From assembly GCA_025716855.1 (NCBI GenBank), contig JAIXMQ010000050.1, positions 158,406 to 222,405 of the forward strand: DNA of 64,000 bases. The letters run 5' to 3'. Shown one piece after another: positions 34,660 to 45,728 of the stretch. The notes under the pieces were generated by a model that worked only from the letters and a program-made list of their open reading frames with translations, was not told where the DNA came from and did not search any database. The stretch is from Pilaira anomala. Its lineage: Eukaryota; Mucoromycota; Mucoromycetes; Mucorales; Mucoraceae. Both the position numbers and the translations under genes were made by a program. Positions within the stretch are counted from its first letter, which is position 1. Each line of letters begins with the position of its first letter.

Positions 34660-34775
34660 CACTAATTTCACACCATTATTCTCACTAATGTCACACCATT
34701 ATTCTCTAACTTTACATCATTATTTTCTAACTTCAAAATTTATTCTCTAACTTCACATCAATCTTCTCTAAGGTT
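34660..34775. repeat. Short imperfect tandem repeat (TCTCTAACTTCACATCATTAT-like)
   Basis: About five imperfect units of roughly 20-24 nt based on TTCACACCATTATTCTC / TCTAACTTTACATCATTA. They differ by a few bases each and lie at the end of the 34.2-34.6 kb relic. Confidence 0.6.
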
Positions 34776-34985
34776 TCAATAATCTGACGAGAGATAAAAA
34801 AAAACTATACCGAAAGCAGCAAGACTGAAAGTTGTTTAAGTTAAGATTAAGATAAAAAAAACCGTTTATTTTCTTGTGTTAAAATTACCTAGCGATATCG
34901 ATATTTCTTCTTACAATCCAGCTATCTCTAGATTCCTCTATTAAAGTAGTTGATTGCCCAGTGTATTTGAATGGATTTATTTTTA

Positions 34986-35440
34986 TTTACTACCTTGTAC
35001 TGAAACAAACTCTGTACCAGGTTCTTTAATCTTTAATAAGTTGGAAGTGCTTCCGCAAGTCTCGTCCGTAACAGATTCAATTCGAGTATTTCTTGAAGCC
35101 GAAGAAACTTCAGTATAATCAGAGAAATGTGTTTCTTCAATTTCTTTAGCGTCGAGGCGATAATAGTTCTTTTTATTGAAATAGTTTCCTATTTTAGAAT
35201 AATAAAGTAATATAAAGAAATAACAGTTGAGGTTTTGAGGTTTAAAAAAGATTATATAATATATATATATATATATAAACATGTATATACTCATAGCTGT
35301 CCCGTAAGTTTTACTTCATCGATTCCGTTTACAGAACCAGTTTTGCCACTCCATCATGTGTAAATAAAAAGGATGATTTGCTTCAAAGCATGTTGGCGTT
35401 TCTTGACATTCAGTTTTAAGACTCCTTTTGAAATAGACTA
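34986..35440 (-). pseudogene. Possible relic or 3' exons of an unknown gene
   Basis: The last block (to TAA near 34986) reads LDAKEIEETHFSDYTEVSSA, then STSNLLKIKEPGTEFVSVQG, which looks like a real acidic/Ser-rich C-terminus. About 130 nt upstream another coherent stretch reads CQETPTCFEANHPFYLHMME and ends soon after in a stop. A GTATAT donor lies between them. I could not assemble a continuous model, so these may be two exons of a gene with errors or a decayed copy. No family recognised. Confidence 0.3.
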
Positions 35441-35881
35441 TTTTTGAACAAATAAGTCAATTCTAATGATCAGTTGTTTGGAATACTCTACTATAAGCAT
35501 ATCATTTCTTTCAGAAAATAACTATATAACTGCTCAGTGAAGACTAAAAAAAAAAATGATGTTAATCCCTTCGCTACTATTACTATTTTATTTTTGCATA
35601 GCTGTCATGGAGTAAACTTTCCGATTAGAACAGGGTTGTTACACGACATGAAAAATTTATGCACACAACATGCAATGTCGACCGATGCAAAAGGAATATT
35701 CTCGATCATATTTTATAATGTAATGATATTATACTGTTATATGAGAACCAAGTAAATTTTTCTTGTTAAGCTTAAATAATCGTATTTTAGGTCTAGATGA
35801 TTCACATCTAGCCTTCCATCTAAAATAGCCGCTGGAATAAATCCAGACACATATATAATCCTTGTTTAGAAAAGATGAAAC

Positions 35882-35918
<37 letters not shown>

Positions 35919-36056
35919 TTCTCTTGTCATGACTCAGGATATTTATATGAGTCTGTTTATATTTATTAAACCGACTAATTATAAAATGAAAAGAAACATA
36001 ATGACGATAAGTATGTTTGAAAGTAAAAAACATAATGACGTTCAATATTTGGTTTT

Positions 36057-36094
<38 letters not shown>

Positions 36095-37223
36095 AATATA
36101 TGTAAGTAGAGAGAAATATTGAAGGAGCATACAACATCGTTCCTTATATTTACATGAGCTCATGGTTAACTTGGAACTACTTCTCAGTATGATTGGATCA
36201 GTCATTTTTTCAAAAGGATTAGAAAATGATTTTTTTTTTTTTTGTTGATTCGATGAGGTGTAAGATCGACAATCATGAGGATTTTTTCTTATAATTCCGG
36301 CGAAGACCAAATAAAAAATCTTGTTATAGTTCATTCATGTGAAGGGATAACTATATCTCATAGGTATTCAAGTTGTACCATTTAATAATTGGTTCAATGC
36401 ACTAATTTAAGTTTACTTTCTCATGAAAAAAAAAAACAAACAAAACAATTTTTTTTTTTGGGTATATCATTATCAGTGAGTAGTATCTGCTTTTTTTCTT
36501 GTTGGTAAGAATTTAAGATGAATATATTACTTAAAATCGCATCCTTATTTTTTTGTATGTATGAAGATTTATTTAAAATCAAAAGATAATTCCCATCCAT
36601 AAAAGTAAATGAAAAAAGGTATAAACTGTCATTTAAAAAGGAAAAACGCTTGGGCCATTGGAAGCATGTGTTACCCTTCATTGACAAGTTCAGTTATTCC
36701 CTTTCCTTCTCTTCAAATTTAATAAAATACACTTTTGCTCATCTCTTTTTTTTTAAAAAAAATTATAATCAATCAAAATACCTGAGATGTATAACAATAT
36801 TTATATTTTTTTTGTTGTTGTAATGATGTAAGGTATACTCTTTGTTTTTTCTTCAGTTTAGAATAGATTTCTGTCACACGGCATGGATTTTTTTGTATCC
36901 ACTCCAAAATATAAAAAGCTGCTACTTACACTGTCATTTCACTTTTTTTTTCTTTCTTTCATCATATTCACTCAAAAAGTCTTTTATTCCTTTTTTTTTA
37001 CGGCGCATTTAAATCAACACTTAAAAAATATAAGGATTACATATCACGGTTTTTTATATTATATTTTATACATTCATAAGCATAGCTTTTTTTAAAGAGA
37101 AAAAAAAAAGGTAAAGGCTAAGAAAAAAAAAAAAAAAAAAAAAACCTTTCATAGGTATTTAAAAAATAAACACGCATATTTATAAAATTTGAATAGGAAA
37201 ACGCATATACACTACTTTATATT
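35441..37223. other. Repeat-rich intergenic sequence
   Basis: Long poly-T/poly-A runs (35884-35915, 36061-36090, 36231-36243, 37126-37144). One plus-strand stretch near 35590-35755 (SCHGVNFPIRTGLLHDMKNL...) has some coding character but no context. The last 100 nt before 37224 are AT-rich leader. Confidence 0.4.
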
Positions 37224-40200
37224 ATGTCATATTCTCATAACAACGATTCTGATTCAGAGCAAGACTACCACTCCTACTTGGAGCAAATCCGTTCTGTTAA
37301 TTCTGATTCAGAGCAAGAATACCACTCCTACTTAGAGCAAATTCGTTCTGTTTATTCTGATTTACCTCAACCTGGTACAACAAGCAATGAAAACGTCTTT
37401 TCTCCACTGTCAGCTTTTGAGTTCTCTGGAGACGACTTGAGTAGCTCTGAGCAAAGCTTTTCAGACGAAGTTGGTAATGGTTCAGAAGAAGCCAACTCTA
37501 CTACAAATGAAGATGTACATGATATTGAATCTGATGATAACAATGGTAATTCACCAACTTATCATCCACCTACCATTACAAGAAATCATAGCAATTGTAA
37601 AGTATTTAAACTTCTGTGTTCACATAAAAATATGTGCTAATAATTTTTATTTAGATTATTTGAGAAATGCTTCTAGTCGCAAAGATGACGAGAGTGATGA
37701 AAATTCAGATGGTGAATCAAATAAAAGTACTAGACGTAATTGTTTAGTTCGTCGTCAAACGCAACGACAAGGTAATAAATATATATAGTTATTGCTTCGT
37801 AAGAGAAAAATAATACTAACACACTTTTTTTTTTTTAATCTTTTGTAGGTATTCTCTCTTCTGGTGATTATGTACGTCGCTCTACTCGTATTCGAAAGAC
37901 GACAAATTATAATGAAGGTGATACAGACATGTGGGAAGTCTCTGATGAAGATACACATAGCAACCCAGTACATGAAGAAGAAGCCATTCAAAGTGTACTT
38001 GATCACCGTAAAAAAGAAAATGCAACAGGTAATTTCTTTCTTTTAAAAAAAAATGATGAGTAATACTGATATATAATGAAATAGATGACTCAGATGACCC
38101 AGAGACAAACTTTTTGTACTTAATTAAATGGAAATCCTTGTCACATATTCACAATACATGGGAGCCATTTTCTTACTTGAAATCAGTCAAAGGATTTCGT
38201 AAAGTAGAAAACTACATTCGCAATCGTATTGAAGAAGAAGCGTATATTCGACAACATGATGAGACGACAAAAGAAGATATGGAAAAACAAGATATTGAAA
38301 TCTCACGTCGTCGGGATGAGATCAACGATTGGAAGACAGTTGAGCGAGTAATTTCTCGAAGAGGTAGTCCAGGAACTATTGAATACCTTGTAAAATGGAG
38401 AAGACTTCATTATGATGAATGTACTTGGGAAGAAGAAGAAGCAATTTCAGATGAATATCAGGTTAAAATCGATGAATATTTGGAACGTGAAGAAAACACG
38501 CTTATACCACATCGATCCATGACATACCCGAAACAAAAGAGACCTGAATTCAAAGCATTCAAAAAACAACCTGCCTATATTAATGGTGGTGAATTACGTG
38601 ACTATCAATTACATGGTGTCAATTGGATGTATTGGCTTTGGAGTCGTGATGAAAATGGTATTTTGGCAGATGAAATGGGTTTAGGAAAGACGGTTCAAAC
38701 CATTAGTTTTTTAAATGCACTTTATAATACCTGTAATGTCTATGGTCCTTTCTTGGTTGTAGTACCACTTTCTACATCAAATAATTGGATGCAAGAATTT
38801 AAACAATGGGCACCTCAAATGAACGTATTATGTTATTTAGGTAACCCTCAAGCACGTGAAGTCATTCGAGACAATGAATTTTATGTGAAAGGAACGAAGC
38901 ACTTCAAATTTAATGTATTGATCACTACCTATGAAATTGTATTGAAAGACAAAGATTTCTTACAAGGTATTCGTTGGAAATATTTAGCAGTGGATGAAGC
39001 ACATCGATTAAAGAACTCAGAGTCACAATTATATGAAGCACTCAGTAGCTTCCAAACTGCTAATCGATTATTAATTACGGGTACACCACTTCAAAATAAT
39101 GTCAAAGAATTATTAGCTTTGGTTAGTTTCCTTAACCCAAAAATGGATATGACTGAATACGCAGAAATTGATGTAGAAGATGTTCATCAAGAAGAAAAAA
39201 TTTCATCACTACACAATAGTATTAAACGAATCATGTTACGTCGATTAAAAAAGGATGTAGAAAAGTCATTACCTAATAAATCCGAACGTATCTTGCGTGT
39301 GGAAATGAGCAACTTACAAAAGGAATACTATAAGCATATCTTGACAAAAAACTTTGATTTATTAAATGGAAGTGGAGAAAATAAGAAACAGTGGTTAAAT
39401 ATTGCAATCGAATTGAAAAAAGCCAGTAACCATCCTTATCTTTTTCCAAATGCAGAAGAAATGTCAATGAGTAGAGTCACACGTTTGAAAGGTTTAATCG
39501 AGAACAGTGGAAAAATGGTACTGCTGGATAAATTATTAACTCGCTTGAAATTGAATGGTCATCGTGTCTTGATCTTTTCTCAATTGGTCATGATGTTAGA
39601 TATCCTTTCTGAATATATGACGCTACGTGGGCATACCTTTCAAAGATTAGATGGTTCCATGAAGCCAGAAGACAGAAATAAGGCAATTGAGCATTATAAT
39701 GCTCCAAATAGTCCAGATTTCGCTTTCATCTTGTCTACACGTGCTGGTGGTATGGGTATTAATTTAACTACGGCAGATACTGTCATTATCTTTGATAGTG
39801 ATTGGAACCCACAGAATGATTTACAAGCCATGTCTCGTGCACATCGTATTGGTCAAACCAAATCAGTTAATGTTTATCGATTCGTTACCAAGGAAACCAT
39901 GGAAGAGGATATCATTGAACGTGCCAAACGAAAGATGGTCCTCGAGTACTGTATCATTAAACGAATGGATACCTCGGGTCATTTAACTGAACAAGAACAA
40001 AATATTGCTGCATCCCAATCACTCAAGACAGCCACAGGTAAAAATAAGGATTTACCATTTAATAAAGACGAATTAAGTGCTATTCTCAAGTTTGGTGCAC
40101 AAAATATGTTTCAAACCTCTGATAACAACGAAAAGTTGAACGATATGGATTTGGATGATATTTTAGCGAGAGCTGAACAAACCGAGACAGAGAATGCAGA

Positions 40201-41191
40201 TGATAGTGCTTTAGGATCTGATGATTTCTTGGCACAGTTTAAAGTTACGGATTATGGTGGTACTGCAAATGATCTTAGATGGGAAGATATTATACCATCT
40301 GAAGAAATTGAAAAAGTAGCACAGGAACAACAGAAGATTGAAGAACAGCAAACCGTACTGTACGATCGTGCAGCGAAAAGAAAAATTGTGTATTATGAGC
40401 ATATGAATGAAGAAGAAGAAGAGGAGGAAGATGGAAGAACATCATTAGGTAAAAGAAGAAAGACAGCTGTCTCAGGTCAAGGTTCTTCTAGAAAAAGATC
40501 TTCGCGCACTTTAGATGATGTACCCAGACCTTCCCATAAACGAGTTGAAAAAGATGATAAAACGCCTGTACGATCATATGAAGACTACGATGAAAATTCA
40601 TGTTATTCTACGATGCGTTCAGTAAAGCATTACTTGATTCGACTTCGTGATCATTCTGTCAAAGAAGAAGGAGTGCGTAAAGCACAAATTATCAAGGAGT
40701 GTTTAGCTCCTATTGGACAATTTATTGATAAGCAGGCAGCAGAACATAAAGGAGACGCGAACTTAAAACGAGATCTATGGATTTATACAGCAAAGTTCTG
40801 GCCTGGTGTGAACGTTTCACATAACGAAATTATGAACGTATATGAGAAATTAGTAGCATCAAGTTCTACAACCACAACAAAACCAAGTGCAACAAAAACA
40901 AGTACTTCAGGTTCAACTTCAACTGAAAGACATAATGGTAGTAGTAGTAGTAGCAGCCATATAGATCTAAGCTCGCATAAGTCATCAAGCTCTTCTAGAA
41001 GAATTAGCCGCAGTCATCATCCTCATAATCGAAGTAATAGAGATGACAGAAGTAGTAGACATGACAAAAGTAGTAGATATGAAAGAAATAGTAGATATGA
41101 CAGAAGTAGTAAATATGACAGAAATAGTAGATATGACAGAAACAGCCGATATGACAGAGGTAGTAGAGACGATAGAAGTAGTAAGAAGTAA
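37224..41191 (+). CDS. CHD1: CHD1 chromodomain ATP-dependent chromatin remodeller, left copy (tail truncated)
   Basis: Four exons (37224-37596, 37655-37771, 37849-38028, 38085-41191) sum to 1259 codons, 1258 aa. The N-terminus is acidic/Ser-rich with a duplicated SDSEQ(D/E)[11 protein letters not shown] unit. Two chromodomains follow ([20 protein letters not shown], about residue 240; [19 protein letters not shown], about 340). The SNF2 ATPase shows [40 protein letters not shown] and [10 protein letters not shown]; the helicase-C lobe has [40 protein letters not shown] and [10 protein letters not shown]. The C-terminal helical domain (CHCT/DUF4208: [10 protein letters not shown] ... [12 protein letters not shown]) confirms CHD1. 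It slides nucleosomes in transcribed genes. A 1-nt insertion near 41181-41193 relative to the copy at 62-64 kb creates the stop at 41191 and removes about 68 basic residues. Confidence 0.95.
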
Positions 41192-41394
41192 CAGAAGTAG
41201 TCATGATGAACGAAGTAACAGAGAAGATCAAAGTAGCAGAGAAGATCGAAGCAGTAGAGATGGACGAAGAAGATCCCCCTGTAAGAGTGGTGATGATCAC
41301 AATCGTCGTGATCGAAAGAGCAACAGTAGCAGTAGTCGCTACAATCCTTATAACCGAGATTGTAGCCGAACCAACCGAGACAGACGTCTCTAAA
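41192..41394 (+). other. Severed 3' coding tail of CHD1 (out of frame)
   Basis: Directly after the premature stop the sequence continues, one frame over, with the basic tail seen intact in the right-hand copy: [20 protein letters not shown], then [16 protein letters not shown], ending [11 protein letters not shown] and TAA at 41392-41394. It is homologous to the last ~68 codons of the copy at 62372-62579. It is presumably transcribed as 3' UTR now. Confidence 0.85.
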
Positions 41395-41531
41395 GATGTA
41401 GTGAAGATATAACCCCCCCCCCCCCCGTGTTAAGAAAACCTTTTCTTATTAAATAAAATAATTATTATATAATGGATAAAAAGCAGAAAGTTTTTAGTTA
41501 TGAACGAGGTTAAAAAATCCATCTTATATCT

Positions 41532-42439
41532 TCATGAGGGCGATATATTCCACAAATTACTATTTCTTTTAAATTTAGATCTTTTGCTATATGACTTTTT
41601 ACTTACTGGAAAGACACCATATCTGTTACCTCTATAAAACTTCAGTCCATAATTTGTAAGCAGCCTGACATAAACATCATAGCCATCGTCAATCTTATCA
41701 TCAATATAATCCAAGTGTTTCAATATCAGTTGATCAAGACATGTACTGGTAAAAAAATATCCCAGTTCCGTTAATTGTGGACAATTGTCTATCAATGAAT
41801 TGAAATAGCTTAAATGTCTACAAGACTTGCATCAAATAACAAGCTTTTGTAATTTTTTGAATTCTCCACTATGCTTCAGAAACATTTGATACGGTCACAG
41901 ATCATTTAAATCGACTCCATAAGATTGTTCACAATCCAGTACTTCTAAGCATGTCAAAGTTGGTTTAAAGAGTTGCACAGTGTAAAGATATCTTTCCAAA
42001 CTATCACTTCTGGAAGGTCTTGGTAGAACTTGTAGACGGGTTAAGTAGCCTTGAGCAACAGCAACAGAAATTTGGAACCAAAACGAGTGGCTAATGAGCA
42101 CTCGTAGGTTAGGGCAGTATTGTATAAGAGCACTTATTAAGTTATGTTCGTCCCAAAACCTTCCCTCTTTAGGTGTTGTTAATAAATCAGACAAATTTAT
42201 CTCCTTGAGGCAGTTACCTAGTGTTGAAGAATTGAATATCGTGCGAACAAATCGAAACCGGAATTCGTTTTGCAAGGTCGGTACCTTGGAATACAAAAGT
42301 TCGACTGAAGCTTCGTACCAGTTCTTACTCGTGAGTTGACATTGTAACAAATTCTTTTTCTTTCAAATATGTGAAAAGTTAGTCTCAAGATTTCAAAAGG
42401 TAAGAGTGACAATCTGTTATTTAATAACTGTAATGAGTA
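41532..42439 (-). pseudogene. F-box/LRR-type protein pseudogene, left copy
   Basis: Minus-strand relic. The start region reads RLSLLPFEILRLTFHIFERK, an F-box-like helix, then a 1-nt frame break in an A-run, then LLQCQLTSKNWYEASVELLY, leucine-rich repeat-like sequence (CLKEINLSDLLTTPKEGRFW; FKPTLTCLEVLDCEQSYGVD) and LNDL with TGA at about 41895. The same frame resumes (FLKHSGEFKKLQKLV), meets another TGA, and continues with NSLIDNCPQLTELGYFFTST to KFYRGNRYGVFPVSKK. F-box proteins normally recruit substrates to SCF ubiquitin ligases through such repeats. With at least one frameshift and two in-frame stops it cannot make a full product. It converges on CHD1. Confidence 0.8.
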
Positions 42440-42691
42440 GAGCATTCCCAACGGTTGGAGTAAATTTTGGGTTAAAATACGACTGTTTCTGAAGTTTTAA
42501 ATTAAAACAGTCTAAAAAACTCATGTGTCAAGTTGAGATTAACTTCAACTTTTTATTTAATTTATTTCTACTGATATTAGGCAAAAATTATTTTAACTTT
42601 TTCTTAATCCAACCGTTGGGTGAGTTAAAAGCTAAAAAAATTCGGAGTAACTTAAAATTTAGTCGATTTACTCCAACCGTTGGGAATGCTC
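42440..42691. mobile_element. Miniature inverted-repeat transposable element, perfect 25-bp termini
   Basis: The left end GAGCATTCCCAACGGTTGGA, continuing GTAAA (42440-42464), is repeated perfectly inverted at 42667-42691. The 252-bp interior is AT-rich and non-coding, and holds a further partial inverted copy (AATCCAACCGTTGGGTGAG) near 42607-42626. The flanks (AGTA on the left, AAAG on the right) show no obvious target duplication. GAGCATNCCCAA-like ends resemble those of some PIF/Harbinger-type MITEs, but this is only suggestive. It abuts the inverted-duplication breakpoint. Confidence 0.85.
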
Positions 42692-42738
42692 AAAGTAAAA
42701 TAAAACCGGATCCTCGGATCCATACAAAAAAAAAAAAA

Positions 42739-43054
42739 ATTACACCTCTACTTTCTTCTCATTAGACTGAAGCGCCGTAGAAACAGAATTTATTATTATC
42801 TCACCTTAACATAAACGTAAAGGCTTTATTATTTTCAAACTAATGTTGTAATTACAGTCTTTGGTTATACTGAAAGTTTATTTGAGCTCCATGGGTGAAT
42901 TTAAAAGTAGGTAAAAGAAAAGAATACATACGAAAGAGCAACAGTGGAAATATTATTATTCTATATTATGGTATGAAAAGAGAATATCTTTCAATTAACG
43001 AGTGTGTAGACACAACTGCAACATTACTTTTGATTTTGTGGTCTTATGCAAGAT
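42739..43054. repeat. Second dispersed repeat family, copy 2
   Basis: About 316 bp closely matching 33409-33721 in the same orientation. The similarity begins after a poly-A tract at ACCTCTACTTTCTTC and ends at GGTCTTATG.AAG. It lies about 50 bp beyond the MITE. Confidence 0.85.
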
Positions 43055-44102
43055 CAAATGACTCCTATCTCTTTGCAGCCGTTATAAATCCAGGAACTGG
43101 AATCAGATACATTTCTGCGTCATTTTTGGGGTGATGCTCGTTATTAACGTCTGAAGTGAGGCGCTTAGGAACTTCGCAAGAAGCTTGAGATAAGCGAGTA
43201 AGTTCTGCAATATTACCAGAGTAATCTTCAATAATCCTTGTGAAAATAGCATCTTCAGACTCATGATTGATCATATTGAAGACATTAGCATATTATAATA
43301 TGTCTATTGATAAACCGTGTCAGTTTACAAGCAAGTATTGAATAACTTGAATTATAAAAAATTACTATTGCTGTATTGGTTTTGGTTGATAGCAAAAGGT
43401 AAATAACGTTTTTATTTTATTCCTTTACCTTTATTTAAATTGAAAGGTTCATATGCCGAGGTTAAATATCATAATGTTTTTTTGTATCTTCTACATATGC
43501 GTTTTTTTGTTTGTTTGTAAAATTGAAATTTTATTAAATACATAAATAGAGAATACTTAATAAAATAAAGCAATGAGTAACATATCGCAGAGGGAATAAT
43601 ATGAGGAACGAAAGGTGTAGAATAAAAAATAATAAATAAACAATAGGATGGTTTCTTCTGCACGGTTTAATCCAAAAATAATTTATTTAAATGCTTAGGA
43701 AAAAAAATCAGCACCCAAATAGAGATCCCTTTATTTGTTAATGAGAAATTATGTCAGATTAAAGGTGAAGATATTTGTAAATGGTAATCATATATATAAT
43801 AGGCAGTAGCAATTAGCAGATAGTAAATATCGGCATGTAAGAGGCAGCTAACTATTAGGCAATTATAGCAAACAGGAAGCACGTAGCAGCATTAGGTTAA
43901 ATAGCAGCATTTAACAGTCAGTCTATTATTGGGTAAGCATACATGGAAGCAGGAAGCACGTAGCAGTATTACGTTAATACATGTTAATTATCTTTACACA
44001 AGACAATAATCAGTATAAACTGTTTTACTCTAATGGATTGATGCAAAATAATTTGAGAATGTATATAGTGAAAGGATTTGTAGTACGAACTGTTATTTAT
44101 TA
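43055..44102. other. Intergenic with small repeats; possible relic frame
   Basis: No supported gene. A minus-strand frame at 43274-43065 (TRIIEDYSGNIAELTRLSQA...) has coding-like composition but no context. At 43868-43990 there are two imperfect copies of CAGGAAGCACGTAGCAG.ATTA.GTTAA about 76 nt apart, within a GCAG/TAGCA-rich stretch from 43800. Confidence 0.45.
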
Positions 44103-45696
44103 TTATACATTGGTAAATTTGTAAAATGGTACAGCAGCAACAGATAAAGGCAATCTGCGCTTAAATTTGAATATATTTTTAATAACAACACAATCCTTAG
44201 GAAGTGCAGTATGATCACGACTTGAGAGACCACTTGGCCCTTGATTCATCTTGATAATGACTTGATTGATTTGTTCCTGATTTAACTCTAATTCAGTTGA
44301 AAGAAATTCAACAAATCCTGTTTCATTTTGAATTTTACTATCTCCACCATTCTCTGTAATCTTTTCCTTTAAGTCGTCCTCTGATAATTCCTTTTTATCA
44401 ACCAATTTAAGGTACGTCAAAACAGGGTATAATTGATCAACATTATACCGATCTGTTTCCTTTTTTTCTTCTTCTTTCTTTTGTTTTTGTGATTGAACAT
44501 GTACTGAGATAGCACTGACTTTGTTTGAAGAAGGCATGATAAGTTCATCATAAAATTCCAATAAAGATTCCTTTGTAATTGTCTTTAATTCCTCTACATC
44601 TTTGACAGTATCATTAAATTCATAATATCCACACTCAATATCTGACCAATATTTCGATCCTTCATCATACAAATTCTTATGCTTTTCCAAATTATCTGCA
44701 ATTAATGAATCCACTTGAGACTGATACTCTGTCTCGGGCATCTCTGCTATTATCTCTCTCAACGATTCCAAAAATTCCAAGACTCTGTTTTCTAAATAAA
44801 TAGGATCTCTTTCACTCTGAACAATTAATCTGAACGCCAATTGACTCAACTGTCTACGTACGCCACTGAATACCAAGTAACCCAACTGTTCACGGGTACG
44901 AAGTTGGTTGAAACAAGGTTCTTGAGAGATAGCTGAAACAAGCGCAAGTCGATTACGAAGTCCAATATCTTTGACATCACAAATTTGGGTATTGTAGTTA
45001 ATAGCGGAATTCACATCATCTAAATCACGTAAAGGTACTTGATAGACAAACTTCTTTCCAGTAGGTAAAATAAAGCATCGATCACCAATGAACTGACTTG
45101 GCTGAAGTGGACGAGGTTCAAGTACATCTTGAACCAATTTAAACATATCTAAAACTTGTTCCTTACTCATATCACCATGAGCTAAACCTTCAATATAAAG
45201 TGTGCTGATAGCAATTGGAATAAAAGTCTGTACATCTTCCATTGAAATATCCACAATTTCTTTTAAATAATCATCACAGTCCCATAACGTTTGACACAGG
45301 ATATCCGACAAATAATAAGCTGCATGTTGATATGGTGCCTCTAAAAAGAAGTTTTTCGTATCCTCTTGTCAATTCTTCTTTTAAGATATCAAATCTTTCT
45401 TGTTCAATTCGAATGTTTTTCATTTTATCAATTACTTTGGCAAGTAATAAAGGAAGTTTGTCACTGTATCCTCCAACATTTAACTAAGTATTCGAGTAAT
45501 GAGTCCATTGTTTTTTTTTATATATATCCTAAAAAAAAAAAGACTTACAATAATGCCTTGAAGTTCTTGGTCTACATAATAGGCTAATCCAGCAACCTCC
45601 GCATTATAAGAGTATTCAGATAATGAATCTGTTAGTAAACTCATATAAAGTCTAAATAAATAAATAAAAATCAAATCAGAAACCATGCGAATATAC

Positions 45697-45728
<32 letters not shown>

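Larger units (their letters stand above)
39767..42439. repeat. Left arm of a large inverted duplication
   Basis: This 2.67-kb stretch is repeated in reverse orientation at 61299-64000. It contains the 3' half of CHD1 (from the ATPase second lobe) and the convergent F-box/LRR pseudogene. Homology stops exactly at 42439, one base before a miniature transposon. At the other side the partner arm is cut by the window end, so the true arm is longer or equal. Confidence 0.95.

Noticed and set aside
37755..38046. Separate small ORFs on both strands around the CHD1 5' exons
   Set aside because: They are read-throughs of introns or antisense shadows; splicing at 37771/37849 and 38028/38085 gives one continuous CHD1 frame.
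41004..41412. Repeat-rich frames ([13 protein letters not shown] on plus, [12 protein letters not shown] on minus)
   Set aside because: They are alternative frames of the Arg/Ser/Tyr/Asp repeat tail of CHD1; the same shadows appear in the inverted copy at 62.35-62.78 kb.
42094..42339. 81-codon ORF identical in both arms (MSTRRLGQYCIRALIKLCSS)
   Set aside because: It is antisense to the F-box pseudogene; its identity between arms only reflects the duplication.
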